A stretch of DNA of 64,000 nucleotides from an uncultured Erythrobacter sp. (GCA_947488755.1 CANLAD010000001.1:2799501-2863500); one strand, 5' to 3'. Counted from the stretch's first letter, positions 1 through 9,049 are shown. The notes: a model not told the origin generated them from the sequence alone. Numbers and translations: made by a program.

Positions 1-677
1 TTCCGGCCGATCAGCACGCCGCCCATCGCATCGTCATGACCGCCCAGATATTTCGTCGCCGAATGCACAACCAGATCGGCGCCGAATTCGATCGGACGCT
101 GATTGATCGGCGTGGCAAAGGTGTTGTCGACAACCGCTATGGCGTCGTTGGCGTGGGCGGCTGAAATGGCGCGGGCAAGATCGATGATCTTGAGCATTGG
201 GTTGGTCGGCGTTTCGAGGTAGACGAGCTTGCACCCCTTGGCGATTGCTGCATCGATGGCATCGGCATCGCTGGTTTCCACCAAATCCACCTCGATCCCC
301 ATGCGCGGCAGCACATCCATGAAAATACGGCTTGTTCCGCCATAGCTGTCCTTGATCGACACCACCCGGTCGCCAGGCGACAGCAGGGACAGCAATGTGT
401 TAGAAATCGCTGCCATACCGCTGGCGAAGGCGATTGCTTTTTCGCCGCCTTCTAGAATGCGGCATTTCTCCTCGAACACGCCGACCGTAGGGTTGGTGTT
501 GCGCGAATAGATGTAGCCTTCCGCTTTGCCGAACGCGACATTCGCCCATTCATCGATATCGTCATAGGCAAACGGCGCGCTTTGCACGATCGGCACCTGC
601 GCGGCACCGAAGGCAAGCGGTTTTTCCTCGCCCGCCCATACCGCTTGGGTGGAAATATTCTGGCTGACAATGCTCAT
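1..677 (-). CDS. Cys/Met metabolism PLP-dependent enzyme (cystathionine gamma-synthase/lyase family), 3' end outside window
   Basis: This is a fold-type I PLP enzyme that acts on sulfur amino acids (cystathionine, O-acylhomoserine or methionine). About 225 N-terminal residues lie in the window and the C-terminus is beyond base 1. ATG at 677 begins MSIVSQNISTQAVWAG. Family motifs seen are YSRNTNPTV, ASGMAAIS, YLETPTNP, VDNTFATP and SATKYLGGH, whose lysine (codon 51-53, about residue 209) should form the PLP Schiff base. It lies 54 bp downstream of the cyanophycinase fusion on the same strand, so the two may be co-transcribed. Family assignment is secure; the exact reaction (gamma-synthase, gamma-lyase or methionine gamma-lyase) cannot be decided from this part. 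Confidence 0.88.
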   Translation of the reverse strand, partial: MSIVSQNISTQAVWAGEEKPLAFGAAQVPIVQSAPFAYDDIDEWANVAFGKAEGYIYSRNTNPTVGVFEEKCRILEGGEKAIAFASGMAAISNTLLSLLSPGDRVVSIKDSYGGTSRIFMDVLPRMGIEVDLVETSDADAIDAAIAKGCKLVYLETPTNPMLKIIDLARAISAAHANDAIAVVDNTFATPINQRPIEFGADLVVHSATKYLGGHDDAMGGVLIGR

Positions 678-731
678 TGCGGGGTCCTTTGGAGTTGTCG
701 ATAGTCGTTCTCGGTGCGGATGCGACGTGAA

Positions 732-2678
732 TCATTCGTCGCCGGGGATCGTCTCGTCGGCATAGATCGCGACCTGCGGGTCGTGATCGCTGGAGGCGGA
801 ACCGCGATACATTCCCTCGGTGTTCATGGCGAAAGCTGGCCGGCCATTGCCGTCGATAGCGATCAATCCGCCATCCCCGCCCAGCGCGCCGATTTGACCG
901 ATCGTGTTCACGGCAGCTTCGCCGATCGCCTCGCCATTCCATGCCACGCGGTCGCACACCTGGCGGGCAGCGTTCTCGCGGATGAAATACTCGCCAGTTC
1001 CGGTGCCCGAGACCGCGCAGCGGCCATTTGCCGCATAGGTGCCGGCACCGATAATCGGAGAATCGCCGATGCGGCCCCATCGCTTGCCGGTCAGCCCGCC
1101 GGTCGAGGTGGCTGCAGCTAGGTTTCCGTCACGGTCTAGCGCAACAGCACCTACCGTGCCGAACCGATGCGCGGGATCGATGGCTGCAACATTGCCGGCT
1201 TTCCATTCCAGATGCTGTTGCCAGCGATGTTCGGTTCGGAAATAGAAGGGATCGACCTGTTCGATATCCTGCTCGCGTGCGAACCGGTCCGCACCTTTGC
1301 CGGAGAACATGACGTGCCGGGAATTCTCCATCACTGCGCGAGCGAGGGTGACCGGATGCCGCGTCGTGCCAAGTCCCGCAACCGCGCCGGCCTTCAGGCT
1401 GTCGCCATCCATGATGGAAGCATCGAGCTGATTGCGGCCTTCGGCATCGAATACCGCCCCGCGCCCGGCATTGAACAAGGGATCATCTTCCATCACGCGC
1501 AAGGTCGCTTCGACAGCATCGAGGCTTGTACCCCCAACTCCAAGGACATGTGATCCTGCCTTCAATGCCTGTTGCAGGCTTGAACGATAGGCCTCGTCCA
1601 TTTCAGGCGTCAGGTTCCCGCGCTCGATCACGCCCGATCCGCCATGGATCGCTATCGACCATTGCGGCCCGTCTGAGGGCACGTCGAAAAGTGCGCCTCG
1701 TGTTGTCGTAGCGATGCCCTCGAAAGCGGGATCGGTCACGCTCATATCCTTGAGTTCCAACATGCTGCGCGGACCGATTCCGGTCACCCGTACCGCTTCC
1801 CATTCTAGCGAGCCGTCGGCGGCGAAGCCGGGCATGCCTTCGGGCTGAACCAACCAGGCATGGCCGTCGCTGGTGCTGAACAGCCGCGCGCTGCCATCGG
1901 CATCGATACAAAGAGCGGTATCCTCATCCACCCCAAGCCCGATCGCTTCCTCCATCCCGGAATGGCGTGCCTGGGCTACGAATGCTACCAACCGGCCGAG
2001 GCGATTGCGTTCGGTTAAGTGCGTGTCGGTGATGACCTGCCGCAGGAACGGCATGGCAAGAAAATCGCTCACCAGCGTAACCTTTTCTCCCATCGGATCT
2101 GCCAGCGCTTCCGCCGTGTCCACCGCCTCATGCGCCATCGCGCCGTAACCGGCACCTCCAAGGATCGCGAGGCCGGCGCTGGTGCCTCCAACCGGGCGAC
2201 CCATTTCAACGTGGGTGTTGATCGCTTCGGCAACTGGCGTGTCTTTCCAGAACCGCACATAGTTGGATTGGTCGCCGCCCGCGATGAAGATCCCATCGGC
2301 ATCGCCAAGGATGCCCTGCACCCAAGGATCGAACGCGGCATCGCGCGATGAAAAGACCAGAGTTTGCACGGATTGGATGCCGCCAATATTGTTCAGCAGC
2401 CATTCACCGTCGCTGCCATCCTGCGATGCGCGCAGAATCACTATGTGGCCGTTGCCCGCCTTGCGCGCGAACCAGCGCCAGGCCTCGGGACTCCAGTCCG
2501 ATCCACCGATCAGCATCAGGCCAAGCGAGGTATGGCTCGGCGTATCGGCATCCGGGTTGCCGGCGACATAGTAGGCATAGCCCGCATCCGCCTGAGCGTT
2601 GACGGCCTCGGTAAAGCTTCCTGCGAGACCAGTCAGCAAAAAGGTGAAAACCGAAAGAATGGAAGACTTCCAACGCAT
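732..2678 (-). CDS. Secreted cyanophycinase / isoaspartyl peptidase (asparaginase type 2) fusion protein
   Basis: This 648-residue protein has two catalytic modules. Residues 1 to about 30 are a signal peptide. Residues about 35-330 are a cyanophycinase (S51-type serine hydrolase) domain with GGTSAG (nucleophile Ser167), IAGGDQSN and DTHLTERNRLGRL. Residues about 340-648 are an Ntn-hydrolase isoaspartyl peptidase domain with IHGGSG, LFNAGRGAVF and GTVGAV, in which Thr508 is the expected autoprocessing nucleophile. By family knowledge, cyanophycinase cuts cyanophycin to beta-Asp-Arg dipeptides and isoaspartyl peptidase splits these to Asp and Arg, so one exported polypeptide could do both steps (inference). 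Start chosen at ATG 2678, preceded by AAGGAA and followed by the signal peptide; the frame is open further upstream. It is divergent from the Lrp gene. Confidence 0.85.
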   Translation of the reverse strand: MRWKSSILSVFTFLLTGLAGSFTEAVNAQADAGYAYYVAGNPDADTPSHTSLGLMLIGGSDWSPEAWRWFARKAGNGHIVILRASQDGSDGEWLLNNIGGIQSVQTLVFSSRDAAFDPWVQGILGDADGIFIAGGDQSNYVRFWKDTPVAEAINTHVEMGRPVGGTSAGLAILGGAGYGAMAHEAVDTAEALADPMGEKVTLVSDFLAMPFLRQVITDTHLTERNRLGRLVAFVAQARHSGMEEAIGLGVDEDTALCIDADGSARLFSTSDGHAWLVQPEGMPGFAADGSLEWEAVRVTGIGPRSMLELKDMSVTDPAFEGIATTTRGALFDVPSDGPQWSIAIHGGSGVIERGNLTPEMDEAYRSSLQQALKAGSHVLGVGGTSLDAVEATLRVMEDDPLFNAGRGAVFDAEGRNQLDASIMDGDSLKAGAVAGLGTTRHPVTLARAVMENSRHVMFSGKGADRFAREQDIEQVDPFYFRTEHRWQQHLEWKAGNVAAIDPAHRFGTVGAVALDRDGNLAAATSTGGLTGKRWGRIGDSPIIGAGTYAANGRCAVSGTGTGEYFIRENAARQVCDRVAWNGEAIGEAAVNTIGQIGALGGDGGLIAIDGNGRPAFAMNTEGMYRGSASSDHDPQVAIYADETIPGDE

Positions 2679-2824
2679 ACGGGATTCCTTGTTTTGCAAG
2701 CCCACGGTGGGCGTTCCTCTTCTTTGTTCTGCTGGACAACAGCGTAGGCGACCGTGGCGGTGCATGGCCGCGGATCGGGATCGTTCGATGCGATTAGGCT
2801 TTCTGTAATTTTGCAGATATGTAG

Positions 2825-2838
2825 GACAAATTATCGTC
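2825..2838. promoter_or_regulatory. Degenerate operator-like motif in the cyanophycinase/lrp divergent region
   Basis: The 214-bp gap between the fusion gene and lrp is AT-rich and contains GACAAATTATCGTC, an imperfect palindrome resembling the two stronger palindromes upstream of the TonB receptor (3451-3496). It may be a weaker site for the adjacent Lrp/AsnC protein, controlling both divergent genes. This is motif similarity by eye only. Confidence 0.3.
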
Positions 2839-2892
2839 TTTTTTGAAGCGAAAGCGACAAACTTCTTCGTAAGAATGCGGGAGTGGAGCAGA

Positions 2893-3360
2893 ATGAAGCC
2901 CATAGATGCAACTGACCGGCGGCTGCTGGAGGCAGTGCAGGTGGATGCCCGTCTGACAGCGGATCAACTGGCAGATGCCTGCGGGCTTTCGCCCACCGCT
3001 GCGCTCAAGCGATTGAAACGGCTGCGAGCCGACGGCGTCATAGAACGCGAAGCGGCGATCGTTTCCCCGCGCGCACTCGGCTTCAACATAATGGCGCTCG
3101 TCATGGTCACGCTGGACCGGGAGGACCGCACGGTGATCGACCGGTTCAAGCAGGATATCCGCAGAACCCCTCAGATCACGCAAGGCTTCTACATCACCGG
3201 AGATGCCGACTTCATCATCACGGTCGTGGCCCGAGACATGGACGACTACGAGGAGTTCACGCGTGACTTCTTCTATGACCGACACCCGATCAAGACTTTC
3301 AAGACCTGTGTGGTCATGAGTGTTGTGAAGACTGGCGGAGCGCTTCCGCTGTTCGAATGA
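2893..3360 (+). CDS. Lrp/AsnC family transcriptional regulator
   Basis: This is a 155-residue regulator of the feast/famine family. It has an N-terminal helix-turn-helix (DATDRRLLEAVQVDARLT, then LADACGLSPTAALKRLKRL, residues about 4-50) and a C-terminal RAM/AsnC ligand-binding domain with ITGDADFIITVVARDMDDY. Start ATG 2893 begins MKPIDATDRR; an in-frame ATG at 2875 adds six residues but has no better ribosome site. It sits between a secreted cyanophycinase/isoaspartyl peptidase gene (divergent) and a TonB receptor plus peptidase (same direction), so it probably senses an amino acid released by these enzymes and controls the island (inference). Candidate operators are at 3451-3496. Confidence 0.9.
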   Translation: MKPIDATDRRLLEAVQVDARLTADQLADACGLSPTAALKRLKRLRADGVIEREAAIVSPRALGFNIMALVMVTLDREDRTVIDRFKQDIRRTPQITQGFYITGDADFIITVVARDMDDYEEFTRDFFYDRHPIKTFKTCVVMSVVKTGGALPLFE

Positions 3361-3450
3361 GGCTGCCTCCTTGACCCATGCGCGTACCATTCCGTTCTGT
3401 GCGATGCTGATCCCGTGACGCAGTTTTTTCGTCGTATAGTTCGTTAATAT

Positions 3451-3496
3451 CGACAATATCTGTCGTTTACACGCAGAAATTCGACAAAATATCGAA
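3451..3496. promoter_or_regulatory. Two palindromes upstream of the TonB receptor, candidate Lrp operators
   Basis: CGACA-ATATC-TGTCG (3451-3465) is a perfect 5-bp inverted repeat and TTCGA-CAAAATA-TCGAA (3480-3496) is another. Their centres are 30 bp apart, about three helical turns, in an AT-rich 330-bp gap between lrp and the TonB receptor. Lrp/AsnC proteins usually bind several phased palindromes. The TTCGA...TCGAA arms recur upstream of the second Lrp gene (61415-61435). The rest of 3361-3689 shows no convincing gene. Confidence 0.5.
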
Positions 3497-3689
3497 GCCT
3501 GCGCGCCTATAGTCGGTTGATGGCGGTAGCGAGGCTTGTGGAACACAGCCTTATCGCTCGCCTGGCCGAGGTGACCAGCATTGCAACGGAAGCCCGGAGA
3601 GGGCCGCCGACAGGATCACAGCCGTTGTCCCACGTGGGCTTCCGGCATCATTCGCATGGACGCCGAGCGTGTCCGAAGGGGGGGAATTG

Positions 3690-6551
3690 ATGCGCCATTT
3701 GATCGCCGCCGCCGCATTAACCGGAACGAGCATGCTGGCGGCCACCAGCGCCGCCCAATCGCAGGACCGGCAGGAACCGGATGAACCGGAGGAAACCGTC
3801 ACACCGCGACAGACGGAAGAAGAGGACCGCATTCTCGTGCTGGGCTCTCGCATTCCTCGTTCGCAGATCGAGGGTCCAGCCCCGATCACGGTAATCGATT
3901 CCGAAGATATTCTGCGCCAGGGTTATCAAGACGTTGGCGAGTTGATGGCTTCGGTCACGCAAAACAACGGCGAAACGCAGTCGACACAAAGTTTCGGCGC
4001 CAACACGTTTACGCCCGGTGCCCAGCAGGTCGATCTGCGCGGGCTCGGGCCGAACCATACACTGGTTCTGCTCAATGGCCGCCGCATCGCCGATTTCCCG
4101 ATGCCTTATGGTGGCAACACCAATGTCGCGGATATTTCGTCCATTCCGATCGGGTTGATCGAACGGGTGGAGATTCTGAGCGGCGCCGCCTCGGCTATCT
4201 ATGGATCGGACGCGATTTCGGGTGTCGTGAACTTCCAGCTCAAACAGAAGCCCGACGGAACGCGCATAGATGTGCAGGGCGGGCTGACCGAAGGCGGCGG
4301 TGGGGAGCGCTTCCGCATCACCGGCACGACCGGCTTTGAATCAGGCGGCTTTCGCCTCCTGGTCGGCGCGCAATATGAAAAGCAGATGCCGCTCTGGGGC
4401 TTCGAGCGGGAGTTACAAGATTCGACTGAAGACAATCCGACAACGAATGTGCCGCTCGCCACCCGCAATATCCTGCGATACGATTCGGGCGCCTACTACA
4501 TTGATCCGGGAGAGAATGCCTGCGCCAATGCCAGCTTCACCAATGAAGGCACAACGTTCTATGCACCACGTGCCGGCTTCGGCTTCGATGTCGACAATGG
4601 CTACGCTGCGACCGACGGATATTTCTGCGGTTCGAACAGGGCGATTTCCTACGGTCACATCATATCTGAGCGCGACCAGGCCACTATCTACGCAAGCGCA
4701 AATTACGAGATTTCGAACAATGCCGAACTGTTCCTCGATGCGCAGTACGGCTATTCCGAGCTGGAGCTCTTTAATGGGTTCAAGACTTGGTACTACGTCG
4801 CCCCGGACGGGAACGAAGAGGGACTGTTCTACAACCCAGACAACCTCGATCCGATCGACACCTACTGGCTCGACCAGCTTGACGGTTGGCAGCGCATCTT
4901 CACGCCTGAGGAAGTCGGCGGATTCGACAATGGGATGATCCGCAACCGATCGCACACATACAACATCACGCCCGGCATTCGCGGCAGTTTCGGTGATGAG
5001 CGCGTCTGGGATTACGAGGTCTTTTACAACCACGCGGGTTACCGCTCGCGCATGGCGTGGCCAGAAATAGTGATCGAGGCGGGCAACGATTTCTTCCTCG
5101 GCCAGCCGGTCGACAATCCGGACAATGATAGCGGCTACCAGCAATTCGATGCCGATCCGCAGCGGCTGTTCACGCCGCTGACGCCGGAAGAATATGCAAC
5201 TATTCAGGAATACACCGTCTACCATCCGGCGAGCTGGGTGAATAATGTCCAAGCCAGTATCAGCACGGCCGACCTGTTCGATCTTCCCGCAGGACCGGTT
5301 GGCTTTGCTGCGGTAATCGAAGGCGGCAATGCGGGCTACGACGTAAATCCGGATCCCAAAGCGTTGACGCAATATTATGTCGGCATCCGCGATTCCGATG
5401 GTAGCGGTACTCGCGACCATTGGGGTGCAGGCGCCGAGGTGCGCATACCGGTCTTCGACATCCTCAATGTCACAGCGGCGGGCCGGTACGACCATTTCAA
5501 TTATGCCGGGAACGGCTTTGGCGAATTCACTTATAATCTCGGGGTCGAATTCCGGCCCATTCGCGAATTGCTTTTTCGCGGCGCAATCGGCACGGGCTTT
5601 CGCGCGCCAGACCTGCATTATGTCTATCGCGGTCCAGGCACGGTCAATTCAGGTGGTGCGGACTACTACAATTGCCGCCTAGAACAGACCGATCCCTCGC
5701 TCGCCGATTGTGTGAACACCAGATTCGAAAGTTTTATCGGGGAACGCAGCGGCAACCGGAATCTGCTACCCGAAACCGCCGAGTCCATCACTGCTGGTTT
5801 TGTCTTCGCGCCCAGCTCCAATTTCGATCTCTCGGTCGACTATTTCCGCGTGACGATGGAAGACCAGGTGCTTAATCTCAACATTAACAGCCTGCTGATC
5901 GACGAGGCGAATTGTCGCTTGGGCACCGATTTCGCAGGCAACGCAGTCGATGCCTCCACGCCGACCTGCGTCGATGCGCTAGAACGCGTGCAACGGTTTG
6001 AAAGCGGTGCCTCCGCGGGGGAGTTGCGACTGGTGAACGTGGTGCCGATCAACGTGGCGGAGGAGATGACCGATGGTATCGACGTCGCCCTCAATGGGCG
6101 ACTCTCTCTTGGCCAATCGGGCGACCTTGCCGTGGGTGCCAGCTACACCTATGTCTTCAATCACGATATTCAGCAATATCCGGGCGATCCTGTGCTGAAT
6201 AAGTTCGTGCCGATCAATGGCTATGAAATTCCGCGCGACAAAGGCAAAGCATACGTCACTTACAGCTACGATGCCTTCACCACCACGCTGACCGGAATTC
6301 GCTTCGGCCCGATGACCAATTGGAACTGGGACGACAAGATCGACGAAAGCTATTGGTTCAACCTGTCGGCTCAGTACGACGCGACGGACCGCATCCGTTT
6401 GTCTGTTACGATCAACAATCTGTTCGACCGTGATCCGGTGGAAGACCCGACCCACGCCAGCTATCCCTATTACAACAGTTCGTGGTTCGATTCCGTTGGC
6501 CGGCGTTTCTTCTTGCAAGTGTCGTACAAGATCGGCGGAAGCAGCTTGTAA
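3690..6551 (+). CDS. TonB-dependent outer-membrane receptor
   Basis: This 953-residue protein has a signal peptide (MRHLIAAAALTGTSMLAA, cleavage near AQS-QD), an N-terminal plug domain (ILVLGSRIPRSQIEG, then VDLRGLGPNHTLVLLNGRR and ERVEILSGAASAIYGSDAI, residues about 40-190) and a long beta-barrel ending in an outer-membrane sorting segment (RFFLQVSYKIGG). Start ATG 3690 follows the purine run AAGGGGGGG with 5-nt spacing and is better than the in-frame GTG at 3669. Such receptors use TonB-ExbBD energy to import large substrates. Its position between a peptide-degradation regulator and a C69 peptidase suggests a peptide or polypeptide ligand (inference). A translated short gap separates it from the peptidase, likely one operon. 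Confidence 0.93.
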   Translation: MRHLIAAAALTGTSMLAATSAAQSQDRQEPDEPEETVTPRQTEEEDRILVLGSRIPRSQIEGPAPITVIDSEDILRQGYQDVGELMASVTQNNGETQSTQSFGANTFTPGAQQVDLRGLGPNHTLVLLNGRRIADFPMPYGGNTNVADISSIPIGLIERVEILSGAASAIYGSDAISGVVNFQLKQKPDGTRIDVQGGLTEGGGGERFRITGTTGFESGGFRLLVGAQYEKQMPLWGFERELQDSTEDNPTTNVPLATRNILRYDSGAYYIDPGENACANASFTNEGTTFYAPRAGFGFDVDNGYAATDGYFCGSNRAISYGHIISERDQATIYASANYEISNNAELFLDAQYGYSELELFNGFKTWYYVAPDGNEEGLFYNPDNLDPIDTYWLDQLDGWQRIFTPEEVGGFDNGMIRNRSHTYNITPGIRGSFGDERVWDYEVFYNHAGYRSRMAWPEIVIEAGNDFFLGQPVDNPDNDSGYQQFDADPQRLFTPLTPEEYATIQEYTVYHPASWVNNVQASISTADLFDLPAGPVGFAAVIEGGNAGYDVNPDPKALTQYYVGIRDSDGSGTRDHWGAGAEVRIPVFDILNVTAAGRYDHFNYAGNGFGEFTYNLGVEFRPIRELLFRGAIGTGFRAPDLHYVYRGPGTVNSGGADYYNCRLEQTDPSLADCVNTRFESFIGERSGNRNLLPETAESITAGFVFAPSSNFDLSVDYFRVTMEDQVLNLNINSLLIDEANCRLGTDFAGNAVDASTPTCVDALERVQRFESGASAGELRLVNVVPINVAEEMTDGIDVALNGRLSLGQSGDLAVGASYTYVFNHDIQQYPGDPVLNKFVPINGYEIPRDKGKAYVTYSYDAFTTTLTGIRFGPMTNWNWDDKIDESYWFNLSAQYDATDRIRLSVTINNLFDRDPVEDPTHASYPYYNSSWFDSVGRRFFLQVSYKIGGSSL

Positions 6552-6623
6552 GGAGCCGCACGCCGCGTCACAGCAACCTGATCTGGCGCACGGCAACAGG
6601 AGGAAACGATTTCGAGCCATGGA

Positions 6624-8168
6624 GTGATAGCCCGACACCTTCAGATCGCCCGCACGGCGTTTGCAGCGCTGGTTATCGGCGTCCTGCTTGCTACCGGGAC
6701 GGCACAAGCAAGCTATGCCTTTTACGTTGGCAGAGAGCTTACCGAAGATGGGAGCGTCATGGTGGCCGGAGCTGGCGAAGAGGTGTCGAGCCACTGGTTG
6801 GAAATCGTGCCCGCCCGCGATCATCCGGACGGCGCGACGGTAATCGTAGGAGTAACGCAGGATGCTGGCATTCCCGGGGAACTGATCGAAATCCCGCAAG
6901 TGGCGCGCACTTTCCGCTACGTGCACATGGCGTATACCAATTTCGAAGGCTTCCCCCCTCCGCTGACCAATGGCGGCGTGAACGAACATCAAGTCGCGGT
7001 GCGCGATGTGTGGGCGCCGAGCCGCCAAGAGCTGGTCGACATGACGCCCGTACCGCAACACGGTCTGCACTACTCGGACCTTGCCCGCCTAGTGATGGAA
7101 CGCGCTCGCACTGCGCGCGAAGGGGTAGAACTGATCGGCGAGCTTATCGGTCGGCACGGCTTTGCTACCTACGGGGGCAACTCACATCTGATCGCCGATC
7201 CGCACGAGGGCTGGATTGTGTGGGAATTCGCGGGCGGCCAAGGCCTTTGGATTGCGGAACGGCTCGGCGCGGACGAAGTTCGCGTGCTCTATCCCGGCGG
7301 CATTGGCGACATTCCGATAGATATTGAAGGCAGTCCGGATTTTGTTGCCTCGGATAACTTCATCTCGTTCGCTGTCGAGCAAGGCTGGTACGATCCTGCC
7401 TCTTTAGAGCCGTTCAATGTACAGCATGTCTACGGTGACCAGTCCATTCGGGATTACCGCGACCCGGCCATAAAGTTGATGAGTCCTGCAGCGCTCGAGG
7501 CTGCGACACTGGCGATGGTGCCGGTTAGCGAAGCGGAACTGATGGCGCGCGTGCGCGATCCCCGCGTCGTTGATGACGATGCCGGCTACGGACAGGTAGT
7601 AAGCCTCAAGGCCGGGCTTCCCGATCCGAATCTCATTCGCATATGGAACGCGCCGACCGGATCTGTCACTGCCCCATTCAATGTGTGGTGGCTTGGTGCG
7701 ACAAAAGTGCCCATGGAATACGCGCAGCATCGCTATCTCACCAAGGATTCGGCTTCCACTTTTCTCCACCCTGACTTCCAAATGCAGGAAGCCACTTTGT
7801 TTGCCGGGCGCGTGTTCAAACGCGTGATGTACTACGCCTGCTCGGACCCGGATCGTCTCTTGCCGATGGTCACCGATGCCTTGGAGGGTTTCGAAGCTGG
7901 CACACGCGTTGACATTGGCTGGGTGGAAAGCAGCGCCGAAACTTTGCTTCGCGAGGGCAAAGTAGAGGAAGCGCGTGCTTTGCTGACCTATTATTCAAGC
8001 AGCCGCGCAATGGATGCGCTGAGCCTCGGCAACGATATGGCCAACTGGCTGAATGCCTACACAAGTCTGACGCGGCCCGAGCACTTTCCTGAGGGGCGAA
8101 CCATCAATACGATGGACCCCACGATCAACTGCCTCGCAATCGGTGATCCTGACCATTCCCCCATGTAA
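6624..8168 (+). CDS. C69-family dipeptidase-like secreted Ntn hydrolase with N-terminal Ser
   Basis: This 514-residue exported protein resembles the C69 dipeptidase/secernin family. Residues 1-29 are a signal peptide ending AQA. The mature protein would start SYAFYVGRELTEDGS; the family normally has Cys here as the N-terminal nucleophile (CTT..VGK..T.DGS), so Ser30 would be the nucleophile after signal cleavage. Other family features are GGNSHLIADPHEGWIVWE and a C-terminal half with helix-rich segments. The start is GTG 6624 preceded by GGAGGAAA. An out-of-frame ATGGAGTGA at 6619 overlaps the start. It is 72 bp behind the TonB receptor and is probably co-transcribed, cleaving imported peptides in the periplasm (inference). 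Confidence 0.82.
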   Translation: MIARHLQIARTAFAALVIGVLLATGTAQASYAFYVGRELTEDGSVMVAGAGEEVSSHWLEIVPARDHPDGATVIVGVTQDAGIPGELIEIPQVARTFRYVHMAYTNFEGFPPPLTNGGVNEHQVAVRDVWAPSRQELVDMTPVPQHGLHYSDLARLVMERARTAREGVELIGELIGRHGFATYGGNSHLIADPHEGWIVWEFAGGQGLWIAERLGADEVRVLYPGGIGDIPIDIEGSPDFVASDNFISFAVEQGWYDPASLEPFNVQHVYGDQSIRDYRDPAIKLMSPAALEAATLAMVPVSEAELMARVRDPRVVDDDAGYGQVVSLKAGLPDPNLIRIWNAPTGSVTAPFNVWWLGATKVPMEYAQHRYLTKDSASTFLHPDFQMQEATLFAGRVFKRVMYYACSDPDRLLPMVTDALEGFEAGTRVDIGWVESSAETLLREGKVEEARALLTYYSSSRAMDALSLGNDMANWLNAYTSLTRPEHFPEGRTINTMDPTINCLAIGDPDHSPM

Positions 8169-8232
8169 TGGACTCTATGTGAAGGACTGCATCGAACCAT
8201 GATCCGTCGTTCGCGGACTATCTGTTATCAGC

Positions 8233-9049
8233 CTAGGTTTCGCGGACAAAGGAAATCCAGAGTTTGACTGAGGCGAGGGCGACGAAGCCGAGATAGGATT
8301 CCTTGGTTTTATCGTAGCGGGTTGCAACGCGCCGCCAGTTCTTCATTTGTTGAACAGGCGTTCGATCAGATTGCGCCATCTGTATTTCGTTCGGTCGTGC
8401 GGGTCGGGATTGCGCCGCTAAGCCTTGGCCGGGATCGCCGCCTCGACGCCTGCCGCTTCGATCTGTTCGCGGATCGCATTGGCATCGTATCCCCGATCAG
8501 GCAGGAAGGTCTCAATCCGACCGGTTATCAAGCGGAACAGCGGAGCGAAGCCCTGCACATCGTGCGTCTGTCCCGGTATCACCACGAAGCCGAGCGGAAG
8601 ACCTCTGACATCGCATCGGGCATAGAGCTTGGTGGGGAAGCTGCCGCGCGACCTGCCGAGCGCCTCAGTTTGCTCAGTCCTCTTTTTATGCCGAGGGTGC
8701 AATGATGTGCCCGGACCACCACCGTGCTGTCGATCATGTCGGCAGCAGTGTCCAGTCTTGCCAGTTCTGCCAGCCTCTCGAGCATGGCGTCAAACACGCC
8801 GGTCGTGACCCATCGTCGATAGCGCCGGAAGACGCTGTTTCACTTACCATACTCATCCGGCAGGTGTTGCCACTGCGCGCTGGTCCGCGCGATCCACACC
8901 ATACCCTCGAAATACGGGCGGTTATCCTGTGCGGGACGGCATCCACGACCCTGCTCAGGCGGCAGCAATGGCCCGATCACTTCCCATTCTTCGTCTGATG
9001 CACCAATTCGCTCGCCCAAGGTTGCTTCCAAAGGACAGCCTTGAATCAA
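8233..9049 (-). pseudogene. IS5-family transposase, multiply disrupted
   Basis: Reading the minus strand from 9049, fragments with IS5 similarity are ASDEEWEVIGPLLPPEQGRG and FEGMVWIARTSAQWQHLPDE. Then comes an in-frame TGA at 8842-8840 where TGG (Trp) is expected, followed by VFRRYRRWVTTGVFDAMLE, DMIDSTVVVRAHH, a one-base deletion near 8690, PLGFVVIPGQTHDVQG and FLPDRGYDANAIREQ, a TAG at 8420-8418, RWRNLIERLFNK, a second one-base deletion near 8347, and finally KNWRRVATRYDKTKESYLGF to FVRET and stop at 8233. Four lesions make it certain that it encodes no transposase. Confidence 0.85.

Noticed and set aside
4413-5618. 401-residue minus-strand ORF inside the TonB receptor gene
   Set aside because: Sense strand has a clear receptor; the antisense frame has no motifs and is a codon-composition effect.
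8322-8705. 127-residue plus-strand ORF within the IS5 element
   Set aside because: It is antisense to transposase fragments that are recognisable on the minus strand.
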